Assembly: GCA_016934605.1 (NCBI GenBank)
Contig: JAFGSO010000221.1
Coordinates: 1-6,803 of the forward strand
Length of the DNA stretch: 6,803 bases
Origin: Calditrichota bacterium
GTDB lineage: Bacteria; Calditrichota; Calditrichia; RBG-13-44-9
Direction: 5' to 3'
A program made the translations under genes and the position numbers. The notes beneath the pieces are model-generated. The model was not told where the DNA came from, made no database searches, and saw only the letters and a list, made by a program, of their open reading frames with translations. Below are positions 1 to 5,933 of the stretch, in pieces (positions within the stretch are counted from its first letter, which is position 1; every line of letters starts with the position of its first letter).

Positions 1-635
1 GATCGGCGTATGGCGCGCCCGTAAGCCCGGAATTCCTCACCCAGCCTGATCGGAACGGCATCCTGAAGATGGGTTCGTCCCGATTTTACAACCGGATAAA
101 ATTCCCGGCCTTTTTCTTCAAATGATTCTGCCAGCTGAAGAAGTACCGGTTTTAATTCCTTCCACAAATCCAGTGCAGCCAGGTGAATGGCCGTTGGAAA
201 AGTATCGTTGGTGGATTGTCCCATGTTCACATGGTCGTTGGGATGAATTAGCTGATAATCGCCTTTCATTTCTCCCATAATTTCCAGAGCCCGGTTTGTG
301 ATCACCTCATTCATATTCATATTGAAACTGGTGCCGGCTCCAGCCTGAAATACATCCACCACGAACTGGCCGTCATATTTCCCCTGCCGGACTTCCTCCG
401 CTGCCTGAGCCATGGCGCCGGCCGGACGTTTCTCCAGCAGTCCCAGTTTATGATTCACCCGGCAAGCTGCCAGTTTTATGCTGGCATATGCCTTAATGAA
501 AGCCCTGTCCTCACGGAGTCCGCTGACCGGAAAATTCTCCACTGCCCGGGCTGTCTGTATTCCAAAATATGCTTCCTCTGGTATTTCTCTGGTTCCCAGT
601 GAATCTTTCTCTGTTCTGGATTTTTTTATCGGCAT
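1..635 (-). CDS. aspA: Aspartate ammonia-lyase, N-terminal part (cut by window edge)
   Basis: This gene encodes aspartase, a cytoplasmic homotetramer that reversibly converts L-aspartate to fumarate and ammonia, linking amino-acid and C4-dicarboxylate metabolism. I translated 211 codons from an ATG at 635-633; no stop occurs before the left edge, so the usual C-terminal half (family length about 460-480 residues), including the mobile catalytic-serine loop, is missing here. The N-terminus carries the family run EEAYFGIQTARAVENFPVSG (20-39). Further family blocks are GAGTSFNMNMNE (99-110), HPNDHVNMGQSTND (131-144) and GRTHLQDAVP (186-195). Thr102, Ser141/Thr142 and Thr188/His189 sit where aspartases contact the substrate carboxylates. 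Fumarase class II is the nearest alternative, but the YFGIQT and FVVDVFQAGAGTS wording favours aspartase. The gene follows the terminator of the pilus cluster and has its own ribosome binding site, so it is probably a separate transcription unit with no functional link to the pilus genes. Confidence 0.93.
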   Translation of the reverse strand, partial: MPIKKSRTEKDSLGTREIPEEAYFGIQTARAVENFPVSGLREDRAFIKAYASIKLAACRVNHKLGLLEKRPAGAMAQAAEEVRQGKYDGQFVVDVFQAGAGTSFNMNMNEVITNRALEIMGEMKGDYQLIHPNDHVNMGQSTNDTFPTAIHLAALDLWKELKPVLLQLAESFEEKGREFYPVVKSGRTHLQDAVPIRLGEEFRAYGRAIRR

Positions 636-641
636 AGACAA

Positions 642-647
642 CTCCCT
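642..647 (-). promoter_or_regulatory. Ribosome binding site of aspA
   Basis: Read on the minus strand, AGGGAG lies six bases before the ATG at 635. It supports that start, as does the alignment of the protein from its first residues with the aspartase N-terminus. Confidence 0.75.
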
Positions 648-671
648 GACTTTGGTGATGTAAAAAGATGT

Positions 672-709
672 ATTATAAATAATAAAACAGGAAGAACTTT
701 TAAAAACAA
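672..709 (-). promoter_or_regulatory. Candidate promoter region for aspA
   Basis: This AT-rich stretch lies between the upstream terminator and aspA. On the minus strand it holds a perfect TATAAT (677-672) and an overlapping TATTAT (684-679). A TTGTTT at 709-704 could serve as a -35 for the latter with a 19-base spacer, but its spacing to the perfect TATAAT is too long (26 bases). The location is what a promoter needs; the exact boxes are uncertain. Confidence 0.35.
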
Positions 710-740
710 GAAATAATTGGGAAGATCAGGTCGGGATATA

Positions 741-775
741 AAAAAAGCAGGCCATCCGCTGTGGCTGGCCTGCTT
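741..775 (-). terminator. Intrinsic terminator of the pilus gene cluster
   Basis: A perfect 10-base-pair inverted repeat (745-754 AAGCAGGCCA with 766-775 TGGCCTGCTT) encloses an 11-base loop. On the minus strand it is followed directly by six T residues (746-741, partly the base of the stem). It lies 23 bases after the stop codon of the last pilus-cluster gene, and a T-tail exists only in the minus direction, so it terminates that transcript and insulates aspA. Confidence 0.9.
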
Positions 776-798
776 ACATTTATCTATGATTGTATGTT

Positions 799-2172
799 TT
801 AATAGGCAACACCGGACAATGAATATTCAAGATTTCCATTCGGTCCGGAAGTTGATATTTTAACGCTGACGGGATTCACTTTATTTGAATCAGGGTTGGC
901 ATCAACCAGAGAAAATGAAAAATTTGTCCAGGAGGGACTTTGAGTATCCGGTAATGTCTGGTTGGTATTACCGACGGCTTCCACCTCTCCTTTTTCCACC
1001 GAAACATTAATAGATGTACCACCGGCCAGGGGATTATTATTTTGATCAGACACTGTATAGAAAAATGTCTGACTTCCGGTGTGTGGAACATTTATAGCCG
1101 TGGGAGAAACCGATATTTGAGGAATACCGGAAAATAAAACCAGCGCATAGGCTTCAATCTGATCATTATTTTCATCTGCAGTTCTGGCTGTTACGGTAGC
1201 AAATCCGGCACCCAGCAGGGGATGGAACGGTTTTGGCGAAGCTGAAATCAGATTTACCGTTGCCTGTCCCTGTGAATTTGTCAGAGCCGAACCTTCAATC
1301 AAACCACCATCTGTGGTAAAATAGACTGCCGTTTCCGGTCTTACCGGATTTCCATACCTGTCGCCAACATAGGCGGTCACCTTGTCAGTAAGTCCGTAAA
1401 TATTATATCCCGGAAAATTGAGTTTTTCCACTGCCAGACTGAAATGAATTGAATCCGGTAGGCCTCCGTGGATAGTAATTGCCACCGGTCTGGAGCGAAG
1501 AATCTGGGTACCCACAGTTACTTCAGCTATCAATTGAATAACCCCCGAACTGTCTCCACTGAAGAGATAAGTCTTGGCCACTCCGTTGCTGACCGTCATA
1601 GCACTTATCGGAGAGATAAATTCACCACCCCCCGGTGACGAACCGAGTAGGAAGTTTACCCGTACACTGTTGCTCATATCCACCGGGATGCCGGCAGAAT
1701 CCTGTACTTGAAAGGAAATCTCGGATACTTCCGGAGCGCCGCTCTCTCTGACACCGATAGAAGCAGGATCCACACCCATCAACACAATACTGGCCGCCGA
1801 TCCGCTGGGTAATGGTGTACTGGAAGTTGGTTTTAGTTGCAAAGCAAGATTAGTGACAGTGTTCCCCGGGGTAGCCAGGGTAGATATGGTATCTGACACA
1901 AAACTTTCCTTAAATGCCCGCAACTGCACTTCAACGGCTTCATCAATTTCAATTTCGAGATTAAAGAATCCGGCGGCATCGGTAAATCCGGCAATTTGTG
2001 GAAATTCTAAAACAATCACCGCCGCATTGGATATTGGTACCAGAGTTTCTGCATTAACTACCTGTCCGCTAAGCACGGCTAAATTTTCATCATTTTCAGT
2101 AGGAGAATCGCAATTCCAGAAAACGGCGAATACAATCAGAACTGAAATACCAATATATGTCAATTTATTCAT
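799..2172 (-). CDS. Secreted Ig-like repeat protein, probable lipoprotein, last gene of the pilus cluster
   Basis: The 457-residue protein is of unknown function. Residues 3-20 are a hydrophobic export signal ending FWN before Cys21, so it is probably a lipoprotein, although FWNC is a poor match to the classical L-[AS]-[GA]-C lipobox. A Ser/Asp/Glu-rich stretch follows (CDSPTENDEN). Residues 33-113 look like a carboxypeptidase regulatory-like beta-sandwich (LSGQVVNAETLVPISNAAV, then GFTDAAGFFNLEI). After a Ser/Pro linker, two regions resemble invasin-type (Big_1-like) Ig domains: about 126-235 and 238-348, the second with DRYGNPVRPETAVYFTTDGG and SQGQATV. A third Ig-like region runs from about 350 to 457 (SDQNNNPLAGGTSINV). 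Start: GGAG lies eight bases before the ATG. It follows the secretin gene by 20 bases and precedes a terminator, so it is probably co-transcribed with the pilus genes. Possible roles (pilotin-like secretin partner, surface adhesin, pilus accessory) are inference only. Confidence 0.85.
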   Translation of the reverse strand: MNKLTYIGISVLIVFAVFWNCDSPTENDENLAVLSGQVVNAETLVPISNAAVIVLEFPQIAGFTDAAGFFNLEIEIDEAVEVQLRAFKESFVSDTISTLATPGNTVTNLALQLKPTSSTPLPSGSAASIVLMGVDPASIGVRESGAPEVSEISFQVQDSAGIPVDMSNSVRVNFLLGSSPGGGEFISPISAMTVSNGVAKTYLFSGDSSGVIQLIAEVTVGTQILRSRPVAITIHGGLPDSIHFSLAVEKLNFPGYNIYGLTDKVTAYVGDRYGNPVRPETAVYFTTDGGLIEGSALTNSQGQATVNLISASPKPFHPLLGAGFATVTARTADENNDQIEAYALVLFSGIPQISVSPTAINVPHTGSQTFFYTVSDQNNNPLAGGTSINVSVEKGEVEAVGNTNQTLPDTQSPSWTNFSFSLVDANPDSNKVNPVSVKISTSGPNGNLEYSLSGVAY

Positions 2173-2192
2173 ATCGTATCTCCATAACCTTA

Positions 2193-3401
2193 TTATTTAT
2201 ATACCTGTTTTTTGTAATTTTCCAACCGCCGTTTCATCGCATTATTATATGATCTGAGGAGATCGTTCTTACGTTGGAAACGAGATTCATATCTATCTGA
2301 AAGACTGGGAAGAAGATCGGCCTTCAGCAGAATCAGAAGTTCTTTTCTGGTAATTTGATGAGATTCATAACCGAATACGTAACGCAGTCCGAAAAACCAC
2401 CAGGGTAGATCCTTCAGGAACGGAACACCTTCACGGCTATTTCCTGATTCATCCACATACAGACCACCGATGATGGTTTCTTCTCCATCCAGTAGCAGGA
2501 CTTCGGTTTCTGCCTGGGTTTTTAATATTTCCAAACCGACCTCACCTGTCTGTGAACTGCTCCGTTCAACTCTCAATCTCAGGACAATAAAATCGATGGA
2601 ATCGCGTTGCATAATGAAGGGTTCAACCGTCATGATGGAACCGGTGGATATAAACTGAGTAACGGTATTGCCGGCAAAATCCTGCAGGGTTACGGACACA
2701 TCGGAACCTACCTGAATCCGCCCCTTTCCGGCAGATTTTACAGTTACCTGCGGACTGGCGACAATTTCACCCAGGTTATCTGATTCCAGAGCTTTGAAAG
2801 TTGCCAGAATATCTGCAAAATCCAAGTCAGGTGATGCCTCAACCTGGAAGAGACTGGGTTTATTATCTGACGCGGTCAGGCTGGCAGTCGTATTCACATC
2901 CAGGTCGCGAAAAATACTCCAGCTCATCCCTGCTTCCCGAAGTTTCGATATATTGGTTTCGAAAAACACAACATTCAGGATCACTTCGCGGTTGTCAAAT
3001 TCCAGCATATATTTTCTCTGTTCGGCAGTTAAATTATCACCTCCTGTGGCATCTTTCATGGAACGTATTTGAATATAATCTTCAAATTCATCGTACCAGA
3101 GTTCGTGAAGCCGGAGAATTAACTCAAAGGCATCCAGCCAGTGCATTTTATCAATATCTTCTCCGATGGGGAAATTCCGTCCTTCCGGATCGACAATCAG
3201 CTTTCCGAGGTATTTCTTGCTGAGATCATTGAAAAGATCCAGCGCCTGTTGAAATGTCATAGTCCGTGAAAGTGAGACGATTTCTTCCGGTGCCTTATAT
3301 ACATTTCGCAGCTCCTTTATCTGCCGGCGATTCTGAGCAAGAAGGACTTGAGATCCAATCAGGATCGCTAAAAAGACCGAGATACAAATTTTTCTGTTCA
3401 T
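2193..3401 (-). CDS. pilQ: Short PilQ/GspD-type secretin
   Basis: Secretins form the multimeric outer-membrane gate through which type IV pili or type II substrates leave the cell. The 402-residue product has a signal peptide (1-22, cleavage probably after VLLA), one STN-like periplasmic domain (about 47-113) and a secretin domain (about 137-365). Secretin signatures are GEIVASPQVTVKSAGKGRIQ (211-230), LLLDGEETIIGGLYVD (302-317) and GVPFLKDLPWWFFGLRYVFG (325-344), the last being the VPxLxDxPxxGxLF-type block with WWFF in the middle, and KELLILLKADLL (353-364). A basic, charged tail (366-402) follows and could serve as a pilotin-binding S-like segment. The protein is small: typical PilQ or GspD proteins have about 600-750 residues with AMIN and several N domains. 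It starts and ends cleanly, so it is not obviously truncated. Its place after the PilO/PilP gene, with a 20-base gap, argues for PilQ over GspD. AAAAGGG lies four bases before the ATG. Confidence 0.9.
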   Translation of the reverse strand: MNRKICISVFLAILIGSQVLLAQNRRQIKELRNVYKAPEEIVSLSRTMTFQQALDLFNDLSKKYLGKLIVDPEGRNFPIGEDIDKMHWLDAFELILRLHELWYDEFEDYIQIRSMKDATGGDNLTAEQRKYMLEFDNREVILNVVFFETNISKLREAGMSWSIFRDLDVNTTASLTASDNKPSLFQVEASPDLDFADILATFKALESDNLGEIVASPQVTVKSAGKGRIQVGSDVSVTLQDFAGNTVTQFISTGSIMTVEPFIMQRDSIDFIVLRLRVERSSSQTGEVGLEILKTQAETEVLLLDGEETIIGGLYVDESGNSREGVPFLKDLPWWFFGLRYVFGYESHQITRKELLILLKADLLPSLSDRYESRFQRKNDLLRSYNNAMKRRLENYKKQVYK

Positions 3402-3421
3402 AATACCCTTTTCCGCTTTTA

Positions 3422-4309
3422 TTATGGCTTGGTTTCTTCACCGAATCGTATATGAAGTGAAAATTCTTCCACAATTCCGCCCTTGTTCAGGATAAAATTT
3501 GCTTCATTGTTCGCTTCATTAATTGTTTTCAAATATCCGAGGTACACCTTATCACCTTCTTTCAGTTCATGAATAATACCTTCGGCATCTGCAATAAAAA
3601 CTTTATCTTTTACAATTGCTTTCAGATCAGCCCTTTCTACTTCCGGCAGATTATCAACATTATCCGGTAAATCCTGATAAACATACGGATAGAACGGATT
3701 ACTGGCCCTGGGCACTCTCACGCTTGCCAGAGTTCTTTTTATGGGAGGCAGATCGGGAACCTCGGCAAATAGTGCCCAGATTTCCATCTCGAACGGGATT
3801 ATCACCTGATATCTTTTCGTTTCTTTGTCCTTATTCTCCACCATATGAAGATTCAAATTCTCAATCCTGTAGAAATATGGCCCCTTTTCCAGATAGGTTA
3901 TAAATTCATAGATCTTATGAAACGGACCTTCGCCCTTGATGTTGTAAATATTATAGGAATAACGCCCTTTCTTTTCAGTACCCTGGAAAAGCATGTCAAA
4001 ATCCAGCATTCCACTGTATTTCAGGATGGAAATCAGATAGCGGTAAGATTCAGAAGGTGTGACTGCAGGTACCACCCTTTTATTCAGATTGGCCAGACGC
4101 TGCTGTTTTTCACTGATAACTTTATCAATATTCTGATATTCCTCTTCAACACCGGCAAGATTTGAAATCTGATTCTTCATGTTGGCAATTTGTTTTTCAA
4201 GCTGGGTAATCTTTTTAGGATAATAATATCCAACTATATAGGCTCCCACGGCCACAAGCAGGAAACATAGAGATCCCAGTACAATAATATTTCTGAGTTT
4301 ATAAGACAC
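3422..4309 (-). CDS. pilO: PilO-type alignment protein with C-terminal PilP-like domain
   Basis: PilO is an inner-membrane protein that pairs with PilN and, through PilP, connects the inner-membrane platform to the secretin. The 295-residue product starts with a short cytoplasmic stub and one membrane helix (about 7-29), then a periplasmic coiled coil (30-77, rich in K/Q/E with leucine/isoleucine spacing) and a ferredoxin-like PilO domain (about 84-182: PSESYRYLISILKYSG, GEGPFHKIYEFITYLEKGPY). A proline-rich linker (183-222, with ASNPFYPY recalling the DPF motif of PilP) leads to a small beta domain (226-290: AIVKDKVFIADAEGIIHELK, GDKVYLGYLKTI) whose pattern resembles the PilP/HybP-like domain that docks on secretins. 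No separate pilP gene is present, which supports a PilO-PilP fusion. The PilO part is clear from order and architecture; the PilP assignment is moderate. The start is GTG, chosen because a strong AAAGGAG precedes it and the membrane helix follows directly. Confidence 0.85.
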   Translation of the reverse strand: MSYKLRNIIVLGSLCFLLVAVGAYIVGYYYPKKITQLEKQIANMKNQISNLAGVEEEYQNIDKVISEKQQRLANLNKRVVPAVTPSESYRYLISILKYSGMLDFDMLFQGTEKKGRYSYNIYNIKGEGPFHKIYEFITYLEKGPYFYRIENLNLHMVENKDKETKRYQVIIPFEMEIWALFAEVPDLPPIKRTLASVRVPRASNPFYPYVYQDLPDNVDNLPEVERADLKAIVKDKVFIADAEGIIHELKEGDKVYLGYLKTINEANNEANFILNKGGIVEEFSLHIRFGEETKP

Positions 4310-4316
4310 TTTCTGT

Positions 4317-4323
4317 CTCCTTT
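4317..4323 (-). promoter_or_regulatory. Ribosome binding site deciding the GTG start of the PilO gene
   Basis: Read on the minus strand, AAAGGAG lies seven bases before GTG at 4309-4307, within the 16-base gap after the PilMN stop codon. It is the best Shine-Dalgarno match in the cluster and compensates for the non-ATG start. Confidence 0.8.
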
Positions 4324-4325
4324 AT

Positions 4326-5918
4326 TTATTCAGTTGGCAACTGCGAATTCATTTCAAACTGGTAGACCGTCCGTTCGCGTATCTTCTGAACCAGAACACT
4401 GTTCAGATCTCCGCTGCTCATGGCATTGGACAACAACGGAATACGATCCTTATACACTGAGTATCCTTTCAAAAGGACATCATTTTCTTTACCTTTTATG
4501 ACATCGGTAATCCAGATCCGTCCCACCTTGTCCTGGTTTTGAGATAGTTTGTACAGAAATTTATTCCATCTCTCGATTCCAACGGACATCTCATCGACTA
4601 CTCCAAACGCTTTCTGATAATTATCCAGTACTTTTCGTTTTTCAATCAGTTTGGCTTCAATATCCTGCAGATAATTTAATTCCTGCTGGACAGTCTCCTG
4701 CTGACTCAGCAGCTCAGTAAGTTGTGTCCGCTGTTCAATCACTTTTACAGTGGTCAGAAAGCTCACAGCCGGCAGTGCGAAAAGCAGCAGCCACCCGATA
4801 AGTCCAAGTTTGAACCGCTTCTGACTCTCCCGGAAGGTGTGGGGAAGCAGGTCTACATCGTATTTAAAGGGTTCCTTATCGGCAGCTGTTCGCCAGGCTG
4901 AACCGATAGCTACCGCATATTTGGAAATATCGATCTCTTCATCCTCTACATCCAGATTGGGGAGTTTCAGATAATCGATGGCAATATCTTCGGAGAGTTT
5001 CTCCTGCAGAAATTCTTTCAGATTTACCTGATAAGCTTCTCCGGTGAGGATAATATTCTGAACCTGCGGCAGATTCAGATTGTCCTGTTCCAGCAGAATT
5101 CGGCTGTAAATGGTATGGGTGATATTCTCCGAATCTAGTCCGGCACCGATAATGTAAGAAATATTGTATATTTCATGTCCCTGAAGGAATGTGAGCCGGC
5201 TGTATTCATTACCCAGATAAACAATAATCGTCAGGTCCTGTTCATTGAAAAAATAATTGGCATTCACCAGATTCACCAGTGCCGTCTCAGCACTTTCCAC
5301 AAAAGAAATTTTAGGAAGAACCTTACGGTTTTCGCTCTGCAGATACTGGAGTGAATTAATAACATTCACTTCACTCTCGCGTACGATGGCCATCAATCTG
5401 CCATCGCCCAGTTTGGTGTTATAGATGGCATCGGGTGTATGCATTTCCAGGGCGTTCCTTTCCCTCGATACTTCCTCGATCACCCGTTTCTTCAGTTTTT
5501 CGCCCTGAAGTCCCCAGTCGGTACCAAAATACATGTAATATATCTGGGGTTCTGATATGGCAATGCCCATCTGGAATTTATTGGAGGGATACTGAAAAAG
5601 TACGCGCTGGAGAACTTCAATATTATCATAATTGCCGACATCTTTCTCGGTAATCGAAAAAGTTTCGTCCGGCATATCTCCTGAACCATTGCCTCCGTTC
5701 ATTGCATCGGACAGATCGGCAATATCCTCAGCTCCGCCATCCGAGAATATCTCTTTCTGCACGTGTACGGTTTCCATGGTTTTGGACATTTTAACCATCT
5801 GTCCGTCTACCAGCTTCAGCTGGTTCCCCTGCTTGGCCAGACAGACCACATGAAGGTAATGACCTTCCACAAACAGGCCAACTGCCATTTTTCCGGAAAA
5901 TTCCTTATATTTCGCCAT
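4326..5918 (-). CDS. pilM: PilM-PilN fusion, actin-like plus membrane-anchored pilus alignment protein
   Basis: In type IV pili, cytoplasmic actin-like PilM binds the short N-terminal tail of membrane protein PilN. Here both are one 530-residue chain. Residues 11-343 form the PilM-like part: MAVGLFVEGHYLHVVCLAK (11-29), an acidic, Gly/Asp-rich insertion (about 55-95), LTIIVYLGNEYSRLTFLQGH (229-248), NIILTGEAY (288-296) and the typical closing YAVAIGSAWR (334-343). Residues 354-370 (DVDLLPHTFRESQKRFK) match the PilN tail, usually written INLLPWR. A membrane helix (about 371-392), a coiled coil (393-440) and a periplasmic ferredoxin-like domain (about 445-525: WNKFLYKLSQNQDKVGRIWI) complete PilN. 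GspL of type II secretion has the same architecture, so a GspL-like reading is possible; the adjacent PilT gene favours the pilus. The nucleotide-binding motifs of PilM look degenerate. ATG start, AGGGA six bases upstream. Confidence 0.9.
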   Translation of the reverse strand: MAKYKEFSGKMAVGLFVEGHYLHVVCLAKQGNQLKLVDGQMVKMSKTMETVHVQKEIFSDGGAEDIADLSDAMNGGNGSGDMPDETFSITEKDVGNYDNIEVLQRVLFQYPSNKFQMGIAISEPQIYYMYFGTDWGLQGEKLKKRVIEEVSRERNALEMHTPDAIYNTKLGDGRLMAIVRESEVNVINSLQYLQSENRKVLPKISFVESAETALVNLVNANYFFNEQDLTIIVYLGNEYSRLTFLQGHEIYNISYIIGAGLDSENITHTIYSRILLEQDNLNLPQVQNIILTGEAYQVNLKEFLQEKLSEDIAIDYLKLPNLDVEDEEIDISKYAVAIGSAWRTAADKEPFKYDVDLLPHTFRESQKRFKLGLIGWLLLFALPAVSFLTTVKVIEQRTQLTELLSQQETVQQELNYLQDIEAKLIEKRKVLDNYQKAFGVVDEMSVGIERWNKFLYKLSQNQDKVGRIWITDVIKGKENDVLLKGYSVYKDRIPLLSNAMSSGDLNSVLVQKIRERTVYQFEMNSQLPTE

Positions 5919-5933
5919 GATAAATCCCTGTGT

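Noticed and set aside
1..635. Class II fumarase
   Set aside because: It is the same superfamily, but the N-terminal YFGIQT and FVVDVFQAGAGTS blocks are closer to aspartase.
478..663. Plus-strand open frame of 61 codons
   Set aside because: It is antisense to the aspA N-terminus, whose minus-strand translation matches aspartase throughout.
1853..2257. Plus-strand open frame of 134 codons spanning the start of the lipoprotein gene
   Set aside because: It is antisense to the lipoprotein and secretin ends, has low-complexity Ser/Thr composition, and shows no family signature.
2801..3223. Open frame of 140 codons on the plus strand
   Set aside because: It lies entirely antisense to the secretin gene, has no recognisable domain, and the minus-strand frame carries clear secretin motifs.
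3422..5918. Type II secretion genes gspL and gspM
   Set aside because: The fused architecture fits GspL, but the PilT-family ATPase next door (type II systems lack a retraction ATPase), the PilN-type docking motif and the pil gene order favour a type IV pilus. It is kept as an alternative.
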